A stretch of DNA of 64,000 bases, from positions 6,662,501 through 6,726,500 of the forward strand of contig NC_091933.1 of assembly GCF_041260155.1 (NCBI RefSeq). The letters are read 5' to 3'. Origin of the DNA: Ptychodera flava (lineage: Eukaryota > Hemichordata > Enteropneusta > Ptychoderidae). The notes under the pieces are model-generated. The model made no database searches and had not been told where the DNA came from. It saw only the letters and a program-made list of their open reading frames with translations. Positions 1 to 14,100 of this stretch are shown here, one piece after another. Made by a program: the position numbers and the translations under genes. How positions within the stretch are numbered: the stretch's first letter is position 1; every line of letters begins with the position of its first letter.

Positions 1-199
1 GTGAAACACACAAGCCCTGCTGTGTGCAGCAATGTGAATAAAACATTTTTTATGTAAATCTAGTCTCGGTGACCATCTCTCAGCTGGAGGTGCTGTCGCG
101 AGTCTGGAGAGAGTCTGGGTCACCGAGACTAAAGTAAATCCATTTGCGACCAACATTATATGAACATTTGGAAGATACTGTCTTGTTTCGAAAACGAGG

Positions 200-200
<1 letters not shown>

Positions 201-234
<34 letters not shown>

Positions 235-360
235 AATTTCCGAGTCCCAGCTGTCTAAACACAAGTCTGTATATAAAATTTGCAGTTGTATTACGAAAGC
301 GAGGCTCAATATATATGTTAATGTGTGCAACTGTATCAGAACGAGGCCCTACATATATAT

Positions 361-431
<71 letters not shown>

Positions 432-595
432 CATTTTGCAGCTGTATCAGAACGAGATCGACGTCAAATGTATGTATGTATGTATGTATGTATGTATGTA
501 TGTATGTATGAATGAATGTAGTCTAAATAAAAGAATGAATACCCTATATGCGTATGTATATGTATGCATACATATGTATTGCCAATGTATATGTG

Positions 596-668
<73 letters not shown>
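201..668. repeat. AT and ATGT microsatellites
   Basis: TA runs lie at 201-234, 353-430 and 600-666, with an ATGT array at 470-510. The pieces around them share TGTATCAGAACGAG and TTTCGAAAACGAGG-like starts, so the AT arrays sit in a repeated short unit. Confidence 0.9.
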
Positions 669-669
<1 letters not shown>

Positions 670-672
<3 letters not shown>

Positions 673-1830
673 TAAAAATTCCTCTCTATATACATTTCCT
701 AGCTGTTCTATCTCTGAAATACGGGTTATTGTGTAAATTAATTTTTTTACATTTAGCGCCTCGTACAGCAGAGCAGTCAAAACGTATCTGATGATAACGA
801 ATAGAAATTGATCTTTACATTGAAGCTTTATCTTTTTATGAATTAAATGAGCTCTGATACTTCAATTGAATACATGATTGTTAGTACCCCTTCTTTGGAA
901 ACAAGAGATCATTTTACAAAGTAACAGCATCTTTAATTTGTCAGCCTTTACAGACAGTACTATAAGTCTACCCATGATTACAGCATGAACATATAACATC
1001 GATCATTTTGCACATTTTAAAGATTCAAAGTCCGTGTACACCATTATGAAGTGAACTTAGTCCACGTTACCCTGATTACTGGCTGAATGACAAATACCAC
1101 ATTTTGGGTGTTTACTTTGATTTTTGATATGATGATGTAAGCTGACTCTTGTGCCATGGTTACTCTGCCCTAGGGTAACTGTGTCCTTTTCATTATATGT
1201 ACCTTTGCATAGATGTTGCTCATACTATTCTCTCTGGATTTTGCTATCCTAACAGTTCACTCAACATGTGAGTTAATTTCCTCATTTACACAGAAGTTGT
1301 TATGCAAGCACTTAGACACAACCCACTTCATAAGTGAGTTGATTGTCTCAGGCTAAGGAACAGGTCGATCTGTTTCTCACTATAGTCCTTTACCTGAATT
1401 TAAAATGCGGCCGTCTACTGAATTCAGGAAAAGACGAGAATATTGGAAGAAATATATTTCTAGCATGCCACACAGGCAAACGGCCTTGAATGTTTACTTT
1501 GATAAATGTTTAGTATCAAATATTTAGTTGTGTTAAACCCCCGTTTGGACTTTGTCCAAAAATCTAGCAAAATATTTAAAAAACGATATCGATTGTAATT
1601 TTAAAGGAAATGAAAACCCGAAACACCTCATAATCTTCTTAACACTCCAGTTAATCCCGATCCCTGGCCGGCCTTTTCGAGTCGGGATTTAAAATTGCCT
1701 GTTTGAAACCCAACTTCGAACTGATAACGCGTAACGCGACACTTCTACGGCAGACAGAAATGACTAAGAAATGACAGGTACAGCAAGCCCTATCGCTGAC
1801 CACATTCGCGATTAAGGCGCATTTCCTAAA
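670..1830. other. No gene recognised
   Basis: AT-rich unique sequence without convincing exons. The only longer open frame on the minus strand (1651-1842) starts at a non-ATG codon and has no splice support. Confidence 0.5.
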
Positions 1831-1838
1831 TGATTGCA

Positions 1839-2125
1839 TCAATTAATGTCTTCTTCAGAAGTGATGTAGGCTTCAACCAGATGACCGTAGCCAAACAGTT
1901 GCCCGGTTGTTTGGGCTATCAAAGTGCAATTGTGTGGTTGCTCTCCCAAGAGTTCCTTATGATTCTTGCGATGCGGTTTTCCTGGATCCTTGTACAGCAG
2001 AAGAACTGCCTTTGATTATGTCTTTGATTTTCTGTAGTCAGCGTTGGTAAATTCTATAGAACATCTGAACATGACAGTGACATCGTAACTATTCTCGGCC
2101 GAAATCACCTTTTTGCCTTCAACGT
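1839..2125 (-). CDS. Candidate third exon of the DED gene, with one in-frame TAA
   Basis: An acceptor (GTTTACACAG) at 2126 accepts phase 1 and opens VEGKKVISAENSYDVTVMF. The frame meets TAA at 2016-2018, but immediately afterwards stays open and protein-like for 59 more codons (with LLYKDPGKPHRKNH and GQLFGYGHLVEAYI) to a TGA at 1839. The stop lies in a short duplicated stretch (AATCAAAG twice, 12 bases apart), so it may be a real terminus, a null allele or an assembly error. No domain is recognised. Confidence 0.4.
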
Positions 2126-5100
2126 CTGTGTAAACGACTTGAAATTAATGCCCGCACTAATGACGGAACATTTTAATTGCAGAGCATCGGAATAATTCTC
2201 GATAAGTTATGATAGTCAAAATGTAAAACTGTCGATGTATCTCTCGATAAATGACTTGAATTTGGTAAGTCGTGGTGTATTTTCAATCTCGGCACATCAA
2301 CAACGTGGGAGTACCTGTGTACATAGCACGAACGTTCCAGCATAGGACACATGCCTAGATGCCTAGAAATCCCTCTCCAAACATAAATCACTGTCTTTAA
2401 TCTTATAACTAACCAATCAAGAAGCTGTTTTTCCTAAACATTCCATTCAGATGACAAAACTCAGTCTCGGTGCAATTGTTCCGAACGCACTGCTTTACCC
2501 AATGATGTTATAAATGTGCCTATTTACATGATAATCGTGATTGTAAATGTAATCACTTTCCCACAATTAGACACCTTACACTGAACTAGTCACATTTTAG
2601 TAAATTTTATCTGCTTCAGTGTCGCGTTATCAATCTAAAAAATTGTGATGGTTTTTTGCTGGGTATGGTTTTGCAACTGCAGACATTATTTCAGTCAACA
2701 TGTTAATGACACAGAAAAAGAAAGTAAACAATAACTTAAATCAGAAAACGGATATGAAAATACTTCAAACTTCCTAGAAACTTACAATAATAGTTTATTT
2801 TTGGTTTATTGCTTCCGACCTCTTTATTTTGTTCCAAATTCTTTGGGGAAACACACAACACAATTGGAACTAATTTGGGATAATTCGATGGTGAAGTAGT
2901 GTCGATTTAATCTGCAAATGTAACCTCATCCACGTTTCTTTTTAAGTTACACACTTATTTTTATGAGTAAGTTGTAATATTGAAACATTCAGGTATAGGG
3001 CACCTAACACTTTTGATAAATTTGAAAAAATGTGAAGATCCAAATATCCCAATTTAGTTCAAATCGTGTTACACCTACAAAATGCCTTTTTTGCACCAAG
3101 CTGAGAAAACCAATACCACGTGGTAACTTTTTCTATACGTAGAAAAATCATCAACCATAAGAGTGTCTTCCGCTCTCCCCTGTACATGCATCAACCGATT
3201 TGCGATGACCTTCACACTCTATAGTACGTCATCATCTGGGCCTGTAAGTTAGTCTGAATGGCTCACATGCTGTGTAGACTTTACGTCGCGTTGTAAGCAA
3301 TTTGCAGCCGTGAATATTAAATACATGTGAACAATCTCGCCGCGAGATGACTGTTGCTGGCGATGACTTTGTATAACTACAGGAGGATTAATCTTTTTTA
3401 AAACAGACTGACGACAGCATGATGGCGAACTTGGTCCAGTGATAGAATGTATGAGCATGGAGGTGAAAGCGAGTGTACATCCATGGTATGAGCTACGACG
3501 CAAATTTTATCATTTGATTTTTAAAAAAGTTTTTCTAGCTCTGATGGCATATATTTTCTAGTTCTCAGAGAAAAAGACGGTCTTTTTGAGAGACATTTTT
3601 GATTTCTGTTCGATCATAAACATTTAAAAACAAAAATCCACTCTATCTGGCGAATGCTTGTATCGTCGACTGTCGATCAATCGTCCTATCAGGAGATTGA
3701 CTGTTCATGACAGATGACAGTTAGGAAAGGGGGAAAATTAATCTGAATAAAACTTCTATTAAACACAGCCTAAAACGATAGGAATAATAATGTAAGGGTG
3801 CCACTTGCATCTTCTTTTGACTAAATGATGCACTTTACCTTATATATGCCTTTTGTTATGCTATTGTTATTTGCATATGCAGTAATTATTTCACCAGGAA
3901 ATATATTCTTTGTTCAGTGTATTGGTTAACAGACATAAAAAGTCATGTAGTCAGCTTCCCATTTCAAGATAATCAATGAGTTGATAATCATCAAATTACT
4001 TACCTTTTCTATATCAGGTGAAGAAAAGACGAAAAAGACAGACAAAGAAGGCATACATGGGTAGAAAAAGGAGATACGTTAGAACACAGAAAACGAAGAC
4101 TGTAAAATAATGACATTTATTGCTCCAATTTGAAGATTACGTATGGACGAAAACTTCGAAAATATAAAATGATCACTGACCGGTGCTAACAAATTTACTC
4201 CATATGGCAAAAAACAATGTCACAGACTTGTGTTCGATCTGTTATATCACTTTCAAACGCCTCCTCCAATAAGAAGTGTACGTTGTTTTATGGCCAGATT
4301 TTTGAATTTAAGTATCATTGATATTGAAGTGACATTTTAAAACAAGAAATTGACCTTTTTAATCTAACAATTCTCTGGTGGTTCATAAGCTCAGAACCCC
4401 CGTAAATTATACATTTTCTGAAACCTAGATATAGAGGAACATTCTGGTAACCACAGTGTCACCATTGTGTACATAATTATCACGTGACAGGTAATTTGCA
4501 TAACCTTTCAAAACTCGGTTTTCCCTATGTCTTGTCTCACTACTTCAAAATATCTGACTCAAACTTGCTGGAATGCAAGCTGTCACAACGCTCTTCCAAG
4601 TGTGTCTCAGATTTTTTATATCTTGCTTAGATTTTTTAGAACAATTTTAAAGAAATTAACTAGAGTTAGATTCACCGCTCTGGACGTTTTCTTGCAAAAA
4701 AAATTGTTTAAGAAGGTTTAAAAAATTTCTGAGACACTCTTTGGAAGATCCTTAGGAGAGCTTGCACTCACACAAAGTTCAGCCACATATCTCGAAGCAT
4801 TGAAACAAAACAGAGTGAAAACCTTTTTAAAGGTTATGCAAATTACCCGTCACGTGATAGTTATGTAAACAATGGTAACCCTATGGTAACACAAATGTTC
4901 CCCTATATCTAGGTTTTCAAAAAATATATAATTTTTGGGGGTTCTGAGCTTATTGACCACTAGAGAATCTTTAGCTTAAAAAGGTGATTTTCTACTCTTG
5001 TGCTGTCGAATCATAGGGTTCGACCTTTTATATGGAACAGAAACAAGTTCTTTTTTCACTTTTAACAAAATAACAAATTCGCCATCGAAGGTTATGTACG

Positions 5101-8100
5101 AATCTTGCTTATTCTGATTCTATTGCTGTGCATATACGTTGCTTTGTGCACTATAATGTTAGATATTGCGTTGTATATTATTTTCTTTGTTGGTAATTTC
5201 AAGGTTGTCCCTATCTTTTGCATTCATGACATACATTGCCAATAAATCTTATTATACAAGTAATGTAGGTTGTTGACTGTGAAAATTGTTACAAATACCG
5301 ATGACAAACACATTACATGACAGTATTTTCAGCAGGATCGTACCTTTATATTCCAATACTTCGAGCGCTAGATCAGTTCTTCCGATCTCTTCCATAATTG
5401 CACGCAGTGCATCTGGTTGGCTGGTAGACATAACACCCTGAAGCTCCAGTTTCTCTATCAAACTGAGTGTTGATTCAATACGACCTAGAACTTTGTCTGT
5501 AAGTGCCCGATTAACTACACTTGACTTCTTCATTTTTAAAAGTTCGCCTATGGAAAAAAAATCACATTCAAGAGTTCTGAACTTCTCAAATCTCGCGAAA
5601 TGATCGAGGTAGAGCTTAAACTAATCAATAAACATATCGCTTGATGTATTATTGCATGGTCGATCATTTAAAATAAACGTAACTGCTGCCCTTACTACAG
5701 CATTGGAGAATCGCTCTGCATTTGACATGTCAATGACACAAACTTTGATGTCTTACAGGGGTGAGTCAAAAGTAATCTCATAGAATTTTTGCAAAACCAC
5801 GATACGGAAAACTGAATGAATTTTCATTTGATAAAATTAATAATCACTGGTGGAAATGAAAGCTGTGCATACATGCTTCTGAAGGGCTTTCTACGTAGTT
5901 TTGTAAAGACCCCTCTGAAAGAATAAAACTTCCGAGAATTGAAATATACCCGCAACTGTGCCTGAGATCTACTATGCTTTTATCTTGATTAAGTATTGTA
6001 TTTTTAGCTTTCATCTTTGCTCTTATTTGCGTGTCTTGTGAGGTTTATTTCCCGGCAGCAATTACTTGTTTGGAAATTACACGTATAAGTAACCTGTGCA
6101 ACTAAAATCAATTAAAGCCGGTCCAAAATTATCATAGACAAGATAGGGTTTGGGCCAATCTATGCCGCGATGAAAGGGTTTATTTAGATAGTTCAGTAGT
6201 TTGTCCTTTTCATGTTGTCACACTGATTCTTCAAGCAGTTTCCATTATTTTAAGCTCGACGCATGGACTTTATGTTGTTTTGAACACTAGTTGATTATTC
6301 TGCTCTGCTACCAGTGAGAGTGATTTACTGTACTCCCTGTCAATAGTTTCCTTCTGTAAGGCTGAGTGTTTCTAATCACAACTTATTCGCTTATTTCTTA
6401 ATATTTCAAAGTTCACAAAGTCTTTGGGCAGATTTAGGATGACGTGATCATTTGCGCAGATATTGAAATGTATCCGTTTTCTTAGTGTGGATTTAATATC
6501 ATGTTTTCTACTCGCTTCGTAGATGATTATTTTGTACGACACTATTTTCCCAATTAAAACTGTTTCAAACATATATCGTTGAGATGTTATCCAAATATTC
6601 AAAGTCCATTACGGAATAAGTATTTTATATTAAATTTTCTATTTTGTTTCGTCTTTCACGCAATAAATATTTTATACTGTAAAATTTGCCTAAAGTAAAA
6701 CTTAAAAAAAAACATATTTTAAGGATCACGTGTTCAAAACTCAATAAAAATATGCTGTCGCTGATTTACTTTTTCAATAGTTGATCCCTTGTATATATAC
6801 ATAGTCGAGTTTACTCCCGTTTAGCATTCATGGCGTCGCCATCATATCAGCATAGACCATTTGCCAACAGCAAGCTTAAGTAAGGAGTCACAGTTCTGAT
6901 AATATCAGAAAAGCGTTTTCCGCTCTGAGATTTCCGTTTCCTCGCTAAAGTCTTCATACAATTCGGTACAGGTCTCGGATTCTTCAACACATCGAACATC
7001 ACATCGAACCGCGGGAAATTACTATCCTTTTCAGTAATAGAGCGCGAAGCCACTGCAGTGAACTGCAATAAAACTGCTCACACTAATTAGTTTCAGCTGT
7101 AGCCAGCTGGCATAGTCGACAACATTGTATGTTCCATGCAGACAGTTTGTCTGGGGAAGTTGAAATAAAAAAGATTTGTACAAGGACCAGTGCATGGTAA
7201 TGTTACATTGTATCTTAATCTTGAACACAGGGTGCCAATCGTAAACTCTCATTTACAACTCGAGCCTCAGATAGAGCTAGTTTTTCTTTGTACAAGCAGA
7301 CTTTTGGTCTTTATCATGTAGCCTTGTTGAACACCAAAGTGGCCACGGCTACAGCTGAAACTAATAAGTGTAAGCAGTTTTATTGCAGTTCACTGCAGTG
7401 GCTTCGCGCTCTATTACTGCAAATGGTTGTATATGTCCTCTCTATACTCTCATTCTAATAAATGAATTACATTCCACTCCATCCATTCATTAATGATGGA
7501 TCAGCAAGGGGGCAGCTTTAGACTTCATTAAAAAAAGGAAACAAACTGAAACCCTACAGTCCCAAGTTTTTAGAAACCATTAGTCGGGATTGTCGTCTTT
7601 TGGTATCTCAGATCGCCACCGACTGTGACGTTTAAGTGATTTCCCCTTTTGTAGTCAATCCTTTGACAGTTGCAGTGAACTCTTTCGGTAAACTGAGTTG
7701 GTCCTTGTCTGTTGGTACATCAATTTATGCTTTTACAAATTTAAATTTCGTTGTGAGGACATTTTTCTGTCAGGCAGGTGTTTTCGCCTGGGGATTATTT
7801 GTTCTCTCTTGATTTGAAATCTACTTATCACCATATAGAAATGTTTGACCCACAACGAACTTTTATTGATTTTGCTTGGTCTTTCGGTGGAGTTTTGAAG
7901 TATTTTGTTTTTAACGTTATGTCTTTTGGACTTTCTACTGCTCCATATACTTTAACAAAGGTGACGAGGTTGTTAGTCTCGGTCTGGTGTTGTAAGAGTT
8001 TCTAAAGTATTCATGTTCATTGATGATGGTGTTGGTGGCGCTTGGGGTTTTACAGCTGCTTTACAAGTAAATAACTCAGTGAGATGTGACATTGGCCACT

Positions 8101-11100
8101 TTGGATTTTTTATGGCTGAGGAGGAGTGTTGTTGGCAACCAAAACTCGTTTTAATTTGGCTTTGGCACATTTTGGATATGCAAAAAAGGCAATGTTTACT
8201 TGACTGAGGATTGAGTCGCGAAGTCAATTTCGTCTGTTCAGTTTTTACTTCAGATGATTGGTGCAGGCAAGGTGTTAATTGAAGTTAGGAGACTAGCTTC
8301 AGTAATTTGGTAAATAATTTCCATGCAAGAAGGTATTGGTCCATTGGTGAGACTTCACACAGATGTCTTTATTCTTGCCTTGAAACAAGAGGAAGTTTGA
8401 ATTCTTTCGTTCGAGTAAATTCTTTTGCTTCGCAAGAACTGGAGTTTTAGTTGCATAATATGAAGGCACTGAATGGGTTGCAGTTACGCCGATGCTTCAG
8501 CGGTTGGTTTTGGTGGCTGTATCGATGGCGATTGCCGTATAGAGACCAGTGGTTTCTGGTCTGCTCTCGAGAGTAAGAAAAGTTCCACATGGAGGGAATT
8601 GGAGGCAGTGTAGTGATACAAAGTGTTAAAAACGAGGTTGAAAGGCTCTACTGTTAAATTAGCTTCCGGTAATCAGAACGTCGTAAGAATATTGCTCATC
8701 GGTAGCGGAGTGCCTGAATTGCAGGATGTTGGCGTAAGATTCGATACATGGTGTAAAGCTTTGCAGTGGGTTTATTCCACAGTGGGTGTCCCGAGAGCAC
8801 AATATACAAGCAGATTTGCTTTGCAGAAGCGATGATAACGAAGATTTAGGAATCGCTATTCAGAGATTTCTAGGTCTCTTGATACGACATGGGGCCGCAC
8901 ACGATCGACCGTTTTGCCACAGATTACAATAGGAAGTGCATTACATTTTATTCATTACGTTGGTACAACGGCACACACGCTTTTTAGTAAAGTTTAGGAG
9001 AAATAATTGGTTCGTTCCTCACAAACTTTGATGGTTTGGGTTTTGAACAAACTGAAGTTTGACAATGCCATAAGTTCACTTGTGGTTCCACATTGGGGTT
9101 CTGCAGCTGCTCTATTCTGGCCTCTCCTTTTTCCAGACGGCGAAAAATTCTCACATTGTTTTAGGGACTTTCGTTTGTTATCCGTGGTGACTCCATCATA
9201 TAAGGAAAGGAGGAATCGGTATTTTCAGCGGTCAGCGGCTTAATTTTGCTTTGCTTGCTATGCGCATTAATTTTGACACTTCATCGTGCACTTGTCGAGG
9301 GTTACCAGTTTTCTCATTTTATTTACAGATCTGAAGTTGCATGAAACCATTAAGACTGTGGCAATGAACAATGGGAAAGTGATTCATCCCGACCTTCTGG
9401 AGCTCGTAGACAAATGCCAGCGCAGTTTTTAGCTTCTAAGAGTAACAATACGGTTAAGAGTATTCCAGTTACTTCAAGAAGTGGTAGGACTTCATTCTTC
9501 CCAAAGGGGAACAATCACTTCCAGCTAATAGATGTACATATTGAAATTTTCATCACACACCTCATCAATTGTAATACTTCATTAAATGTTATTCTGAGTT
9601 TCGTTTACGCAGTTAGAGGGATTCATCAAATTGGAGGATTTGCTGATCCTACTGTTCACTCATTTGTCAAGATTTTATCAGAGACTGCTAAGAGACGTTG
9701 TTCCGTTGAAAAAATATGAAAAAATAAAAAAGGACCATGTGTCTTCCGATTTATCACGAGCACCTTGTGCTAAATATCAGAGTTCTTCAGATTTGATGAT
9801 TCTGAAGGACCTTACCATGATTTTTGTTTAGTTTCACTAGTTTTTAGCTCACATGTTCACACACGTGAGCTAATGTCATAGCGATGTCTGTCTGTCTGTC
9901 CATGTGTGTGAGTGTGTATGTGCGTCTGTCTGTCTGTTTACACGATAACTCAAAAATGCCCAACAGATTCAAGTCAGATTTAGTACACAGGTACTATATC
10001 CTACTTGTAACAACTGATTAGATTTTGGTTAGTGTGGCTTGCATATTGATGAAGTTATGACATATCATTATTTTTCATATAATGGTTTCCCATGGAGACA
10101 GTAATGACAGTGTCGACATATATCAAGAAATACTGGACGAAATTTCATGAAACTTTTCAAGGATGAAAATCTCAGAGCATTATGATGATACTGTGAGTGT
10201 CATGCCAATACTCTGCTCAGTTGCATATTTAATGAACTTTTGTAATTCGTGACATGTCTGAAATTCCTGCACCAAAAATTTGATGATACATTCAACAAAT
10301 ATTGATGTTATATAAATCTAATTGTACTAAGAAGCATTGGGCAGTGTCAAGTTAATAAATAGATCATTTGCATATTTTATGAAGTTTTGTAATTAGTCAT
10401 ATAATTCCGAAATAAATGCAAAAATTTGATGAAATCTGCTGCAGATACTGATCCGACAGATATCTGACTGTCCTTTAAAGCATTTAGTATTGTGAAGTTA
10501 ATTAAGGGTTCATTTACATATTTAATGAACTTTGTAATTAGGTATATAACTCTGAAATTACCGTACCCAATTCGGTGAAACCTGCTACAGATATTGATCT
10601 GATAAATATCTAATTCTGCTATGAAACAATGATCAGTGTCAAGTTAATTAACGGTTAATTTGCATATTTAATAGACTTTGTAATTAGTGATAATACTCAA
10701 AAATTACAGCATGAAATTTGATGAAACGTGCTACATATTTTGATCTGATAGATATCTAATTGTCCCATGAAGCATTGAGCAGTGACAAATTAATAAACAG
10801 CTCATTTACATATTAAATAAAGTTTTGTAATTAATGTCAACTCTGAGAGTACTGTGCGAAAGTTGATGAAACCTGCTTCATATAATGATATTACAGATAT
10901 CTAATTTTTCTGTGAAGCGTACTACTATTAATGTACCTATTGTAAAACACGTGAGCACATTCAGTTCACATCAGGTCTAAGGTTTGACGAAGTAAGTAAT
11001 TTAAATTGTAGTGTTGTACAGATGCATTCCGATTTTCTAACATTCTTCATTCGTCATAGTAAAACTTACCAATATCGAAACGGTAATGAAGTAGTCATTT

Positions 11101-14100
11101 CAAATCTGGAATCTGAAGCGTGCCCTTATGATTGGTTTTGAGCCTATTTCAGAAAAGAAAGTATTCTTTTAAGTTCTGGAGATTATTTATTCAACCCCAC
11201 TTTTAGTTCAGGGGTACTTGTAATTTTGTGAAGAGTAACAAGAAATTATGTTACACATGGGCCAGACTCCGAGTCGCCATAGTTTCACGTTTGAAGGAAG
11301 TCGACGAAAACGGAAAGACTTGCTTTTCCATTCCTCGCGTTCTGAGGCGCTACTGCTGCTGCTCATGCAGGTGTTGGCGATCGATGCTGGAAGCGCCACG
11401 GTCGGTGGAAGTCCAACGCCGCAAGATATGGTTATGTTGAGGAATCTCCTGCCAGAAGACTTGGTGTTTCAAACTGTTTGCATTTACGAGGTAAGACATG
11501 TAACCTCCATAAATGTAATAATCTCCATAAATGTAACATCAACGATAATTGTAATAAAGTGCACTCATAAGTGTAATAGTCGCGCCAGCGGCTTACTGAC
11601 TACGCATGCGCTTATTCATAATATACTATGCGAGTAACCGGAAGTGTACCCTTCTTTCATGGGCGCCGCCATTTTTTTTTGAGTACTCGTAAATAAACAA
11701 ATACGAAACAAATTACTATGATATAACATGCCTTTTATAAAATATACCTCTTTTATTAGCCAGTAAATGTTATTATACACCTTGTCGCTGATACAAAGTA
11801 TCGTTGATATAGATAAACGGAGAAAACTGTCGTGCATATGAACGGGGGCATACGCAAAGAATGCTGGGATTGAAATATAGAAGAGCGCCCCTGTGTCAAT
11901 AATTAGATTCAAAAATTGCAAGTTTTTAGATGGAACGCTATAGTTTTCAGCTTGCAAGTGGAAGGTGGCAGTGCGGTTACCATTGCAATGATAATTATTG
12001 CATAATACGTCCCTTGTTTAACGCCATAGGCTGTTATCATTGTAAAAATTGCCAATTTTTGTCCAAAATTTTTATGCGCTACAGAAAATCTATACCTGCC
12101 CTGCTGCAGGGTTTGACGTCGTGTAAGTACGTGAACTGCTTTCATCAGAGGGAAACTGGGCATAGTTGTCATATAAACATTTATGAAGTAACAATTACAG
12201 TTTATCATGAATCAATACAAATAACATTGCCAATCTTAACCCTGGCGCGACACCAAGGGCTGAGCCCTATATAATATTATCACCCATAAATGTAACAAAA
12301 ATCAACCATAAATGTAATAAAAACACCAACCACAATTGTAATAAATGGTAACCATAAATGTAATAAAAAATTACCCATAAATGTAATACTTGTCAACCAT
12401 AAATGTAATAAATCTATTTTGTGATCGGAATTGAAGAATTAACCCTTAAATATTTATCTATGTAATAAGGAAAGCAACTCCGCACATTATTCATATCTTA
12501 ATTGTTTGCGTTTAGTGTGTTTTGTATATTTGAAAGTGTATTTTACGTTTCCCTATTTTGTGTACAGAACTGATTGGCCATTGCGAGACACAGCTGTAAT
12601 ATGAATGTCAGTGCAGTCTCTACTCCCGAGTGGAGGAGACTGTATAACACTACGATCCTTTAACGCCGTTTTTTCGAAATTTGCCGTACTTTTTAAATTC
12701 GTCTTCAGTGGATAAATTGTGTGGAATAATCGATAGATTGTCTGTATTCCTATGTTGTCCCACTTGAAGTTTGTTCCTTCACTGGGGATGCCAGGATGTC
12801 TAATTTTGTTCTACTGTGTTCAAGGTAGTGTTCGTATTGTTTTTACTAGATTGAAATATGGATATATGTTCTCGTCAACATGTTTTGTGTCGTAAGTTTC
12901 TGTTATAAGGTTGCATATTTCTCTGTTATTTGTTCTGAGTCATCTGTCATAAACTTTGTGTGGTATCACTGGTTGACGAGTTATTTTGACGCTTCCTTAT
13001 TATGTAATTATCAGTGTCTAGAACTGCTGTTCCACGTCCATTATATCCAACGGTTTAATAGGTACCTCGCCGTTTTCTGATAGTGTTCTCAAAGTATTCT
13101 ATTCTGTGTTTCGGAAAGGAAACCTAGTTTCAGGAAAGTATGCAATAACATTACATTATTGTACTTGGGCCTCAGCCCAAGTACATTTGTTTTCATTCCG
13201 TGGGAAAAAACTCTGTAAGGTATAACCATTTCTGGCTGAGACCAGGGAGGGCAAAATGTCTTGGCTTCATCTTTCTTGGCGTAATAAATGGCGTAATGAT
13301 GTTAACTGAATGGAATGCTGCTCTCAGCCAGTCTTGAATAAGTGAGATGTGAATATTAATGCTTCTCTATCTGAGTTTTTGCCACAAAATCTTCTGAATA
13401 TAATCAAAATGTGCATCGAAATGCAACAATTAATGCACCCTCCGTTTCCTAGGCGAAGGCACGACCCTTGCTACACCCACTGGACGAGCCAAAGTGGGAG
13501 GGGTAATTTCAGTTTGGTCGAACAAGAGGGCTCGAGACCAGAATTTAACATTTAAACTTGAAACATGTTTAATCGCTGACAAGATGTGGATTAGTGTTAA
13601 TCAAAGTGAAAGTTTGAAAAGGAAAGGTTTTATATCCCGAACACAATGAAAAACATTACGACTTGAAACTGTACCCCCAGTTGAGAATAGTAATGCCCAC
13701 AGCGATGGAGAACACTTATCCTTGAGCTGAGAAAACCAGACCATCATTTCGAAATAGAGCTGCAGATTCGAGAAGCTCGTTCAAAATAGCTAGGCACACC
13801 CCATAAAGGGGTGGTTTCGAGTTTGAGGGCAAAGTTCGCCTCCTTCATATAGAAATCGTACGTTTGTTTTTCCAGGAGAACACACCATTTGACACAAAAT
13901 TTGCATGTAAAGGGGTCGCCAGTAAGCACGTGGTCAAATCTGGCATAAGAAGCAATATGAAATGTTGGGTAAAGCCAGTCCAAAATAAACTGATTTTAAC
14001 TTTTGTGTTTGTAATTTATACCACTGCAGTAACATTACCTTTTTTGACAACATCACACAATGTAATACGTTTTGAAACTGAATACTCCGACGTATTCTAT

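Noticed and set aside
144..791. Several 60-95 codon open frames of Tyr-Ile repeats
   Set aside because: They are translations of AT microsatellites, which are open in most frames. The same applies near 47.9, 52.9, 53.0, 54.6 and 59.8 kb.
4019..4109. Plus-strand exon-like stretch after a TATATCAG acceptor (VKKRRKRQTKKAYMG...)
   Set aside because: The purine-rich composition looks like a simple-sequence effect, two frames are equally plausible, and the opposite strand also offers an exon. No partner exon was found.
10200..10930. CRISPR-like array
   Set aside because: The 140-bp units are adjacent and diverged, with no constant short repeat and unique spacers, and the genome is eukaryotic.
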